64,000 nucleotides of DNA. Origin: Gammaproteobacteria bacterium. GTDB lineage: Bacteria; Pseudomonadota; Gammaproteobacteria; Steroidobacterales; Steroidobacteraceae. Made by a program: the position numbers and the translations under genes. Location of the stretch: positions 1-64,000 of the forward strand of contig JASHSK010000010.1 in NCBI GenBank assembly GCA_030038755.1, read 5' to 3'. Positions 19,557-28,492 of this stretch are shown here, one piece after another (within the stretch, counting starts at the first letter, position 1; each line of letters starts with the position of its first letter). The notes below the pieces were generated by a model. It was not told the origin of the DNA. It saw nothing but the letters and a program-made list of their open reading frames with translations, and searched no databases.

Positions 19557-20225
19557 ATGAAGCGCAACTCCGTCGGCTCGGTGCTCGCGGCCTGCGCGGC
19601 GCTCGTCGCGCTGGGCACCACCGGCCACGCCTGGGCACAGGACGACGTCGATGTCACCATCGATACCGCCAGTCTGGAAGGTGAGGCGGGCTCGGAGCTC
19701 TTCATCGAGCTCACGGGCGGCGGCAGCGACTCGGGAGTCGGTTACAACACCGTCACCACCAGCCCCTTCGTGTTGGGGGGTGGTACCGCCGGAGCGGTAG
19801 ACACCGTCTACAGCACCGGCAACGTCAGCGGCGATATGACCTCGGGCGTCTCGCTCAACGACGACGGCTCGTCGTTCAACCTGTTCGGGCAGTATCTGAC
19901 GCCGGGCACCGACCTGTCCTTCGAGCTGGACCTGACCACCAACGCCAACACCGGCGCCGTCCCCGACGGCCTGACCCTGTACCTGTACGATCCATCCGGC
20001 AATTCGATTGCCACGACGAGCGATCCAAGCGGCTTTGACAGCCTCCTCGAGGTTGATTTCAACACGGCGGGGGCGCCCGCGATCAGCAACTACGACACCG
20101 CGCTGGTCAGCGCAACACCCGTCGCCGCGGCGCCCGAAATCGACCCTGGCTCGGCGACGGGCGCCGCGACGCTGCTGGCCGGCCTGCTGGCCATGCTGTG
20201 CGCGCGCCGGACGCGTCGAAGCTGA
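19557..20225 (+). CDS. secreted protein with PEP-CTERM-like C-terminal sorting signal
   Basis: Signal peptide; C-terminus APEIDPGSATGAATLLAGLLAMLCARRTRRS = PEP-like motif + TM + Arg-rich tail. Confidence 0.75.
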   Translation: MKRNSVGSVLAACAALVALGTTGHAWAQDDVDVTIDTASLEGEAGSELFIELTGGGSDSGVGYNTVTTSPFVLGGGTAGAVDTVYSTGNVSGDMTSGVSLNDDGSSFNLFGQYLTPGTDLSFELDLTTNANTGAVPDGLTLYLYDPSGNSIATTSDPSGFDSLLEVDFNTAGAPAISNYDTALVSATPVAAAPEIDPGSATGAATLLAGLLAMLCARRTRRS

Positions 20226-20281
20226 CGCACGCCCGTCGCGTGCGCGAGCGCGTCTCGGCACCGGCCGGGTGAGGCGCGACG

Positions 20282-23200
20282 TCAGGTTCCGCGTATCTGC
20301 GCGCACAGGCGCTGGGTCTCGGTCGAGGGCTCGATGTTCAGCCCGGCGCGCAGCAGTGCGCGGCAGCGCGTAAAGGCATCGAGGGCTTCGGCCTTGCGCC
20401 CCTGGGCGATCAAGCCGCGCATCAGACCGCGATGGAAGCGTTCCGCATGCGGATCGAGCTCGACCACATGTTCGTTGAGCCGGATCACGGCGTCCCACGC
20501 GTTCGCGCGCTCGAGCGTCCCCGCAAGCGCATCGGCCAACCGCATGAACCTGCTTCGCAGTCGCTCGCGAACGCCGACGATCCACGGTCGCTCCTCGTCA
20601 GGCAGGAAATGACCGGGGTAGAGATCGATCAGCTCCGTACACCATCGCTCGGCATCTGTCAGCGTCAGTGTGCCCGTCGCAAGCTGCTCGCGCAGTTGTG
20701 CGGCGCGGCTGCGGAAGGCCTCTGCATCGATCCAGGTGTTCCTCAGACTCAGCGCAATCCGCTCGGATCGGACTTCGATGGCAGCATCATCGCGCAACAG
20801 TTTGCGCAGGCGATGGATTGCCACATGGCAGGCGTTGCGGGCCCCGTCGCCTGCCAGGTCCGGCCACAGCGCCGTGCACAGCGCATCGAGGCCGACACCG
20901 GAAAGTCCAAGGCCGATCAGCGCCTTGAGCACCTCCAATGGCCTGCGCGTGGCACGCGCATTCGCCACCAGCGGCAGCTCGTCGATCTCGATGGCAAAGA
21001 CGCCCAGCGTGCGGATGCGCAGATGCACGGGCCACAGCCGTGCGATGCTCGCATTCTCAGGAGGGGCGAGCCGCTGGCTGTGAATGATCCGGCGCGTGTG
21101 CTCGGGCTCGATGCCATGCGAAAGCGCGAGTGCCAGCAGACGGGCGGCGCGCCTGGGCTGAAACAGGCTCAGTCCCCCGACCAGGCCACGTTTGACGGCA
21201 ATGCCGAGTGCAATGCGCAGGCAGCCCAACGCGGCCTCCGGGGCGGCACGCTCCAGCTCGATGCCCGCCTGCAGCATCTGTGCATCGAACGTCCAGCGAT
21301 CGCTGGGCAGTCTGGTGGCCAGTTCCAGGGCCGCCTGGGCGCATTCGGTAGCCTCCTCGAGGGCGCCCGCCTCCAGCAGCGCAGAGCTCAGAAAGCATTG
21401 CACGAAGGACGCGGAAGAGGATGCCTCGGCCAGTGTCCCGCTGGCCGCGCGTACCGCGCGAGCAACTGCCGTCGCGGCCGCCAGCCGACCGGAGAGCGCC
21501 AGGTACTGCGCCTGCAGCGCGCGGGAAATGTGCAGGACGTTGACGTGTTCGGGCGTGAGCGTGGCAAATATCTCCTCCAGAAGCTCACCGGTGCGCTCCA
21601 GATCACCCATGCTGAGGCTGGTCATGGCCTGATGGGCGGCGCAATGCCACTCGTAGATATGCAGGCCGGCGCTGCGGCACTGCGTACGTGCGCCGGTCAG
21701 TACCTCCAGGGATCGCTCATATTGCGCTCCTGTCCACAACAGGATCCCTCGCCAGATGTCGAACACCAGGGTACCCAGCGAGACCGGCGTGTCCCTCTCA
21801 CGGCCGCGCTGCAGTTCCTCCGCCAGCGCCGATGCGCCCGCCTCGTCGCCCTGCCAGGTCAGAAACCCCACCGCGATGGAGCCGATGGCGCAGCGCTGTA
21901 CTGAGTCACGCAGCCGCGGAGCCAGCGCGTGCGCGCGCGCGGCCAGATGTCGGGACACCGGATGCTCGGGACAATGGCTGACCATGTGCCCGAGCAGGGA
22001 GATGACCTGCAGCTCGATGCGTTCGGGAACGCCGCCGTGCTGTGAAAGCAGTCCTTCGAAGACGCCCATCCAACGCGCCAGCGACTCCGGCTCGCTGCCC
22101 CAGACGATGAAGTGGCTGTAGATGATTCCGGTAACCGCCAACCAGCCGCCGATCTGCTCATCAGTGTCCTGAAAGCGCACGTACGCCTGCTGCAGGCTCG
22201 CACGTCCCCGCGTAGGATCACGCAATGCGACCGCGACGCCGAACCAGTAGAGCAGCCAGCCACTGCCCAGGCGCTGCGATTCCGGCAAAGCCGCGATCCA
22301 CTGCTCCAGCGTGAGCAATTGACCCTGTTCAAACAGCGTCTCGGCCTGACACAGGATCAGACGCGCCAGTCGTTCGGCATCCCCGCTGCGTAAAGCCATG
22401 GTGGTCGCCGACCTGAGCTCGCCGCGCGCCTCGAGCAGATCCGCCGCGCGCGCCTCGAGCGCCGCGACCTTACTGCGCCCGAGCGTGAGCACCAGCATCG
22501 AATTCAGAAAATCGTGAAACAGCGGATGGAAGCGGTATGACAGGCCCGTCGCCAGGTTGCGTCGCTCGATGAAGAGCCGTTCACGGTACAGTTCAGCGAG
22601 CACGCTGCCTGCATCGGGCCGGCCGCTCAGCGCGGCTGCGGCCTCTGCATCGATGTCGGCGAGCACCGCACAGTGCAGCAGCAAATCCCGCCTGGCGGGC
22701 GTCGTGCGCTTGAAGATCTCCCCGGCAAAGTAACCGAACAGCTCGGGGCTGGCGGCGCCGGGCAGTCCCACGGCCGGGAGCGCGAACCGGCCCATGGCAC
22801 CGGGGGTTCGCAGCATCAGCTTCAACCCGGCAACCCACCCTCTGACGAGCTGATTGCACGCAGCCATGGCCGTGGCCGCCGCCGGCGCCGACAGTGCCGC
22901 CAGCGCGACTGCCTCCTCGTCGCTGAATTGCAGATCCTCCCAGCCGAGGTCCACGAACCCGGCCTCCACGCTCCAGCGTGCCAGCGACGCTGGCAGGCCG
23001 CCGCGGCTCAAACAGAGCAGCTGGCCGTGCGTCGGCAGCGATTGGAGCAGGGCGTCGAGCACGGTCCGCATCAGCGGAGCTTCCGACGGCACTTCGTGAC
23101 AGTTGTCGAGCACCACCACGAAAGAGCCCGCATACAATCCGAACAGTTGCTCGCAGAAGCGTCGCGTGAAGATCGCAAGTCCGGGTACGAATTCCGGTGT

Positions 23201-23548
23201 CAGCGGCGGCAGATTCACCCGCCGCCGACCTGCGCGGTACCGGCCGGCGATGCCAAGATAATGGAACCACGTAGCCGGATCCGCATCGCCGGCGTCCAGC
23301 GAGATCCACAAGCAAGCGCAACCGCGGGCCGCTATCCAGCTGGACGCGAGCGTGGTCTTGCCGGAGCCGGCCGGCGCGGCGATCCAGCTCCACCGGCAGG
23401 CCTGCAGCCGCTCGAAGATGCGCAGCCGCGGCACGACCGCAGGCGTCTGAGGCCGCGTGAGCTTGGCCGGCAGCGTCCTGTGCGCACGCGGTGAGCGCGC
23501 GCGCCGGCCGGCGGGTCCTTCCTGCGACCTGCGGGGATGACCTCCCAT
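20282..23548 (-). CDS. large ATPase transcriptional regulator with C-terminal SARP-like wHTH and BTAD domain
   Basis: APAGSGKTTLASSW Walker A; C-terminal LRIRTLGVFAIEID..., HVAIHRLRKLLRDDAAIEV, DLYPGHFLPDEERPWI, BTAD TPR-like end. Confidence 0.85.
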   Translation of the reverse strand: MGGHPRRSQEGPAGRRARSPRAHRTLPAKLTRPQTPAVVPRLRIFERLQACRWSWIAAPAGSGKTTLASSWIAARGCACLWISLDAGDADPATWFHYLGIAGRYRAGRRRVNLPPLTPEFVPGLAIFTRRFCEQLFGLYAGSFVVVLDNCHEVPSEAPLMRTVLDALLQSLPTHGQLLCLSRGGLPASLARWSVEAGFVDLGWEDLQFSDEEAVALAALSAPAAATAMAACNQLVRGWVAGLKLMLRTPGAMGRFALPAVGLPGAASPELFGYFAGEIFKRTTPARRDLLLHCAVLADIDAEAAAALSGRPDAGSVLAELYRERLFIERRNLATGLSYRFHPLFHDFLNSMLVLTLGRSKVAALEARAADLLEARGELRSATTMALRSGDAERLARLILCQAETLFEQGQLLTLEQWIAALPESQRLGSGWLLYWFGVAVALRDPTRGRASLQQAYVRFQDTDEQIGGWLAVTGIIYSHFIVWGSEPESLARWMGVFEGLLSQHGGVPERIELQVISLLGHMVSHCPEHPVSRHLAARAHALAPRLRDSVQRCAIGSIAVGFLTWQGDEAGASALAEELQRGRERDTPVSLGTLVFDIWRGILLWTGAQYERSLEVLTGARTQCRSAGLHIYEWHCAAHQAMTSLSMGDLERTGELLEEIFATLTPEHVNVLHISRALQAQYLALSGRLAAATAVARAVRAASGTLAEASSSASFVQCFLSSALLEAGALEEATECAQAALELATRLPSDRWTFDAQMLQAGIELERAAPEAALGCLRIALGIAVKRGLVGGLSLFQPRRAARLLALALSHGIEPEHTRRIIHSQRLAPPENASIARLWPVHLRIRTLGVFAIEIDELPLVANARATRRPLEVLKALIGLGLSGVGLDALCTALWPDLAGDGARNACHVAIHRLRKLLRDDAAIEVRSERIALSLRNTWIDAEAFRSRAAQLREQLATGTLTLTDAERWCTELIDLYPGHFLPDEERPWIVGVRERLRSRFMRLADALAGTLERANAWDAVIRLNEHVVELDPHAERFHRGLMRGLIAQGRKAEALDAFTRCRALLRAGLNIEPSTETQRLCAQIRGT

Positions 23549-23621
23549 GAGTGCCTATTCTAGGCACAGCGGCGTTCCGCCCGCTCGCGCGGTCCCGCGC
23601 GTCACGCCAGAACCGTGGCCG

Positions 23622-24293
23622 TCACAGCATCCAGCCGACCTCCTGCAGCAGGTAATAGATCAGCTCGGACTGGCGATGAGTGGCGGTTTTGGCCAACACC
23701 GCCTTCAAATGCGTGCGCGCGGTGGCAATGCGGATCCCGAGCTGCTCGGCGATCTGCCCGACCGCCCGTCCCTGCAGCAGCAGGCTGGCGAGCCAGGCCT
23801 CGGTGCCGGTCAACCCATAGGCCTGCATCAGTCGCTCCCGGGGGACCGGCGGAAGCCGTGCGGGGTCGGTAAACCACACCATGGCCATCGCTGGCTCGGG
23901 CGCCCAGCTTCCGGCGTGCGGCAGGGGCTGGATGATCACCGACAGGGGCCGCGCGCTGCCGCACCCCAGGCGCAGCGCCGTTCCCGCCGCGCCATTCACG
24001 ATCCGGGTCACGGCCGTGATCAGGCGCGCGGCATCCCCCGCCCGCGCTGCGACCAGACGGCCCTGCTGCAGCTGCAGCCCGGCAACCTGCTCGGACAGCG
24101 ATCGGCCCCGCTGGTTGATGAAGTAAACGCGGCAGTCACGGCCGATGAGGGCGATCCCATAGCGCAGGCTGTCGAGTGCCACGGCAGCGGCCGCCGCCAG
24201 CTCCGGCCGGTCCCCATCCGACCGCCGGCGGTTCAGACTCGCGCGGCTCGCGTCGCTGCCGGGCGGCCTAGCCGCGTCCCACTGTTGAAGCAT
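23622..24293 (-). CDS. LuxR-type HTH regulator with PAS-like N-terminus
   Basis: LTGTEAWLASLLLQGRAVGQIAEQLGIRIATARTHLKAVLAKTATHRQSELI. Confidence 0.8.
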   Translation of the reverse strand: MLQQWDAARPPGSDASRASLNRRRSDGDRPELAAAAAVALDSLRYGIALIGRDCRVYFINQRGRSLSEQVAGLQLQQGRLVAARAGDAARLITAVTRIVNGAAGTALRLGCGSARPLSVIIQPLPHAGSWAPEPAMAMVWFTDPARLPPVPRERLMQAYGLTGTEAWLASLLLQGRAVGQIAEQLGIRIATARTHLKAVLAKTATHRQSELIYYLLQEVGWML

Positions 24294-24489
24294 CTCCCCG
24301 TCCCATGGATTCTTCTCCCGAGCGCTTTTTCAGATGCACGCGCGGGGCGCCGAGGATGGCGGCGAGCTCTGCAAGGCTTGTAAAGCGCGCGTACCGGTTT
24401 CCGCCAGGTGCCTCGACCCGCCCGACCAGCTCGACGCGGCGACCAAGGCGCCGCCGATACACACGCACCACGTACACCTCAGGAACCAT
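24268..24489 (-). CDS. small conserved-looking hypothetical protein (73 aa)
   Basis: MVPEVYVVRVYRRRLGRRVELVGRVEAPGGNRYARFTSLAELAAILG; overlaps the LuxR start by 26 nt. Confidence 0.55.
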   Translation of the reverse strand: MVPEVYVVRVYRRRLGRRVELVGRVEAPGGNRYARFTSLAELAAILGAPRVHLKKRSGEESMGRGDASTVGRG

Positions 24490-24571
24490 CGGAAGATAGC
24501 CCTACCCCGCGGCTGAGCTCTTCGAGGCACTGAGTGTAGGGACTGGCGCTTACGTGGCGCTTACGGGAAGC

Positions 24572-27001
24572 TTACTGACCAGCAGCTTGAATCGCCGTGA
24601 GCGTCGCACGCGCCTCACTGATTCCCACGAAGGACGCGGCGCCATCGAGCGCCTCCAGCAGCTCGGTGCGCGCCTGGTCGCGGTGTCCGGCGCGCAGCTC
24701 GGCCATGCCTAGGTGGTAGTGCACCACGTTCGATTGGGGCAGCATCTGCGCCGCACGCTGCAGCTCGGGCAGCGCCCGCGCCGTCTCGCCGAGCTTGAGC
24801 TGTACCCAGCCGGCCGTGTCGATGAGGTGTGCATCGCCGGATGCCAGGAACGGTGCCGTCAGGTCGCCCGCCTCATCGAGGCTCGCGCGATCCGCGCGGT
24901 AAGTGACCAGCAGCAGCGCGAGATTCGCAGCGACGCCCAGATTCCCGGGAGTGCGCCGGTGATAGGCCTCGTAGAGCTCGATAGCCTCGCCGGGGCGGCC
25001 CTGGCTTTCGTATAGCCCGGCGAGCTGCGAAACCAGCGCCGGCTGCGGTCCGGCCGCCTGCACGCCATGCGCGAGCGTCGCGATCGCCATCGCAGGCTCG
25101 CCGGCGGCGGATTGCGTGAGGGCAAGGTTTCGATACGGCTCCCACCACAGGGGGGCGAGCATGATCGCCTGCTGCAGCTGTGCGGCGGCATCGCGGTAGT
25201 TCCGGCCGGCCAGGTCAAGCTCTCCGACGAGATTGCGCGCGCCGGCATTCGTGGGCTGCGCCTGCACGACTGCGCGGGCGCTGGCCAGCGCCTGAGCAGG
25301 GCGCCGACCGAGCACCTCGACCTGCACCAGGGCTGTCAGCGCCGGCATCGCCGTGGGATCCAGCCGCAGGGCCTGCTCGTAGGCGCGCTCGGCTCGCGGG
25401 TACTGCCGCTGCGCCTGGGCGATCAGGCCGTCCAGATACGCAGCCGTCGCCTGCGCTTCGCTCGCATGCCCGGCAGCAACCGGTAATGGCAGCGCCCGAA
25501 ACTCTCCGACAGTGCGGCTCGCCGCGGCCGGATCCGGCGCCAGAAGCTCGGCCCGGACCAGGGCCTCGCGAGTCGCGGGATCGGTGGGAGCGATCTTCAC
25601 GGCCTGCTGCAGCAGCTCGAGGGCGGCAGCGACATCATGCGTCTGCTCGAGCAAACGCGCGAGCTCGACGCGCAGCGCGACGTCGTCCGGGGTCGCATCG
25701 AGAGCGCTCCGCAGCGCCTGCACGGCGCCGGTCGCATCACCGTCGGCCAGCCGGGCACGCCCCAGCAGCTGCAGCGCCGGCGTGAAACCCGGCCGATCGG
25801 CCAGCACGATCCCCAGGTCCGCGAGCGCCGCGGCCGGATCGTAGCTCGCGAGCTCGATCTCGGCGCGCAGTTGCAGAGCCTCGTCGTCATGGGGAGCGCT
25901 GCGCAGTACCTGTCGGATCTGATCTGCAGCCGCCACCAGCTGGCCGCGGTCGGCAAGCAGCGCCGCCATGCGCTTGCGCGCGGTCAGTGTCCCGGGACCA
26001 TCGCCGCCGGCGGCGAGGGCCGCGTAGGTGCTCAGTGCCGCTGCGATCCGGCCGGATCGCTGCTGCAACAGTGCGCGCTCGAGCTGCAGGTCGCCGTCGG
26101 TGGGGCTGGCGTTGACGAATTGCTCGAGCACCTGCTGCGCCTGCACCGCCCCGCGATACTGGAACAGGAACTCCACGTAGGCGAGCTTCGGTGCATCGTT
26201 GTCGGCGGCCGTGGCGACCGATTCCTTCAGAACGCGCTCGGCCTCATCGAGCCTGCCGGCACGCACGTACAGCTGCGAGAGCCGATAGCGCTGCGCAAGC
26301 TGGTGCGGCTGCAGCGCCGCGGTTGCCGCGAGCTGCGCGAGCGCGCGATCCGGCCGCTCGAGCTGAAGGTACATCTCGGCGAGCGCCAGGTGCAGATCGA
26401 CGGAGCGGGGGTCGTTCTGGAGCGCCGCGGCGAGCACGGCGGCCGCCGCCGCGCCCTGGCCATCCTGCTGCAGCAGTGAACCCCGCAACAGGATCGCGTT
26501 CTCGTTCCTGGGCGCGAGCTTCAGCGCTCGGGTCGCGTCGGCGAGCGCACCCTGGCGGTCGTGCAGCTGCGCGCGTGCCATCCCGCTGGCGACCAGCAGA
26601 TCCGCATCATCCGGGTGCTGCAGCAGTACCGGACCGAGCAGCTCGAGCGCCCGGTCCGGGGTGCCGGCAGTCACATACGAGCGCGCCAGACTCTCATACG
26701 CGGGCATGAAGTCGGGCGCCAGTTCGATGCTCGAGAGGTACAACTCATCGGCGTCCCGCGTCTCGCCGAGCAGTTCGGCAACCCGCCCGCCGAGGTAGCG
26801 TGCCGTGGCGCTGTAGGGAGCCACCTGCGTGGCCTCACGAAACTCGGTCTGCGCACGTAGCAGATCGCCATCCGCAAGGTACTGCTGACCGCGCTGCAGA
26901 TGCGCGGAGAGGCGCGTATCCCTGCCCTGGCATCCGGCAAGCGCCAGTGCGCAGGCGAACGTCGCAGCGACGAAGACCCCACCCGGCATGTCGATCTTCA
27001 T
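24572..27001 (-). CDS. TPR-repeat lipoprotein resembling PEP-CTERM-system PrsT
   Basis: Lipobox CALALAGCQG; about 800 aa of TPR repeats (HLQRGQQYLADGDLLRAQTEFREATQVAP...). Confidence 0.8.
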   Translation of the reverse strand: MKIDMPGGVFVAATFACALALAGCQGRDTRLSAHLQRGQQYLADGDLLRAQTEFREATQVAPYSATARYLGGRVAELLGETRDADELYLSSIELAPDFMPAYESLARSYVTAGTPDRALELLGPVLLQHPDDADLLVASGMARAQLHDRQGALADATRALKLAPRNENAILLRGSLLQQDGQGAAAAAVLAAALQNDPRSVDLHLALAEMYLQLERPDRALAQLAATAALQPHQLAQRYRLSQLYVRAGRLDEAERVLKESVATAADNDAPKLAYVEFLFQYRGAVQAQQVLEQFVNASPTDGDLQLERALLQQRSGRIAAALSTYAALAAGGDGPGTLTARKRMAALLADRGQLVAAADQIRQVLRSAPHDDEALQLRAEIELASYDPAAALADLGIVLADRPGFTPALQLLGRARLADGDATGAVQALRSALDATPDDVALRVELARLLEQTHDVAAALELLQQAVKIAPTDPATREALVRAELLAPDPAAASRTVGEFRALPLPVAAGHASEAQATAAYLDGLIAQAQRQYPRAERAYEQALRLDPTAMPALTALVQVEVLGRRPAQALASARAVVQAQPTNAGARNLVGELDLAGRNYRDAAAQLQQAIMLAPLWWEPYRNLALTQSAAGEPAMAIATLAHGVQAAGPQPALVSQLAGLYESQGRPGEAIELYEAYHRRTPGNLGVAANLALLLVTYRADRASLDEAGDLTAPFLASGDAHLIDTAGWVQLKLGETARALPELQRAAQMLPQSNVVHYHLGMAELRAGHRDQARTELLEALDGAASFVGISEARATLTAIQAAGQ

Positions 27002-27188
27002 GATCCACCGGCGCCACGCTGATGAGCCGGGGCGCTTTGCGCGCCCGACCGTCGCGGCCCCGGAAGATAGTTTACGCGAGCTTGCTGCTGAGCGGCGCGC
27101 CTCGGTATGCCGCGACAGCGTATGCACCGCGGTACGTGCGACAATGGCTCCGCGGGAATCCGGGCCGCTCCTTGCCCCTCAGGCGGTG

Positions 27189-27695
27189 ATGTCGTCCATG
27201 CGCAGGCAGCTGATTCTCCTGCGGCACGCCAAGGCCGCGAAGACACTGAAGACGACTGCGCATCGCGATGCGCAGCGGCCGCTCACCAGGCGTGGCAGGA
27301 GGGATGCGAGCATCGTGGGCGCCCATCTTGACAGGCGGGGCTTCCGCCCGGACCTGATTTGGACCAGCCCGGCCCGTCGCGCGCTCGATACCGCGCGCAT
27401 CCTTGCCAGGCGGCTCGGCTACAAGCGCAAGAGCATCCAGATCGACGGCCGGCTCTATGCCGCAACGGCCGCTACGCTGTTACGGTTGATTCGTCACCTG
27501 AAAAGGGACGATGCGCGCGTGCTGCTGTGTGGCCACAATCCCGAATTGCTCGGCGCCGCCAATCGGCTGGGGGCGCGCCTGGACAGATTGCCGACTTCCG
27601 GCTGGGTGCGATTCAAGTTTGACGTGGGCGATTGGTCGCGCGTGGCCGCCGCGAATCTCGCGCGCGTACACAGTGATCGCCCGAAGAGAGACTGA
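27189..27695 (+). CDS. SixA-like phosphohistidine phosphatase (histidine phosphatase superfamily)
   Basis: LILLRHAKAAK RHG motif, RPLTRRGRRDA, SPARRALDTA, LLCGHNPELL. Confidence 0.85.
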   Translation: MSSMRRQLILLRHAKAAKTLKTTAHRDAQRPLTRRGRRDASIVGAHLDRRGFRPDLIWTSPARRALDTARILARRLGYKRKSIQIDGRLYAATAATLLRLIRHLKRDDARVLLCGHNPELLGAANRLGARLDRLPTSGWVRFKFDVGDWSRVAAANLARVHSDRPKRD

Positions 27696-27714
27696 GGCCA
27701 CGCAGCCGCGCGCC

Positions 27715-28446
27715 TCAGCGATCTGTCACGCAGCCGCGCTGGTCCTGATCGAACTGATCGAACAGCCGTGCCGCCCCGGGCCCCGAAAGCGTCTCGATGC
27801 GATGCCCCTGACCCTCCTCCACCCGGTAGGTCAGCGGCATGCCGCGGGCGCGGAACTCCACGGCCTCCTGCTGCATCGGCTTGTCGAAACCGAGCTCGTC
27901 GTGCTGGCCAACGAACATATGAATGCACATCCTGGAGATGGCGGCGATGTGCGCGGCCGTGGGGAAGAGCAGGTAACCCGGGAATGCCGTGATCGATACG
28001 AAGTACTGCGGATAGAGCGAGGCGACTTCGAAGGCGCTGATCCCGCCATTGGACAGCCCGGCGGCGCGAAACTTACTGTCCTTGATCTTATAGCTCGCGA
28101 GGATCTGACGCAGAAATGCCGGGATGATCCGCTCGCCGCCCTGGAAGAACAGTTGCCCCTCGGGCGCCGCGGGCATGACGACGATGTAGCCGCGCCTTTC
28201 GGCCTCGTGCCGAAAGGTCGTGGCCACGATGCGCTGGTCGAGGTCGGCGGTCTGCGGGCCGGGACCGAACGCAAGGATCGCCGGATAGGCCCTGGAGGCG
28301 TCGTAGCCGTTGGGCAGCACCACCTCGTACTGAACCGTCGAACCATCGATCCGGGTGGTTTTATCCACCACCGTGGCCTCCGCGAGCTGCACGCCGGCGC
28401 TCAGGACCAGGACCGCAGACCACAGCAGCCATTTGCAGAATCCCAT
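27715..28446 (-). CDS. secreted alpha/beta hydrolase (esterase/depolymerase-like)
   Basis: Signal peptide MGFCKWLLWSAVLVLSAG; AAGLSNGGISAFEVA nucleophile elbow. Confidence 0.75.
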   Translation of the reverse strand: MGFCKWLLWSAVLVLSAGVQLAEATVVDKTTRIDGSTVQYEVVLPNGYDASRAYPAILAFGPGPQTADLDQRIVATTFRHEAERRGYIVVMPAAPEGQLFFQGGERIIPAFLRQILASYKIKDSKFRAAGLSNGGISAFEVASLYPQYFVSITAFPGYLLFPTAAHIAAISRMCIHMFVGQHDELGFDKPMQQEAVEFRARGMPLTYRVEEGQGHRIETLSGPGAARLFDQFDQDQRGCVTDR

Positions 28447-28492
28447 CGCTTTCACCCCGTTGTCATCGCCCGCGATCATCTCCACGGGCCGA

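Noticed and set aside
18693-20585. 630-aa minus-strand ORF
   Set aside because: Arg-rich shadow of the propeller protein and sorting-signal gene; overlaps three better-supported genes.
20432-21904. 490-aa plus-strand ORF
   Set aside because: Shadow of the BTAD regulator, which has clear motifs on the minus strand.
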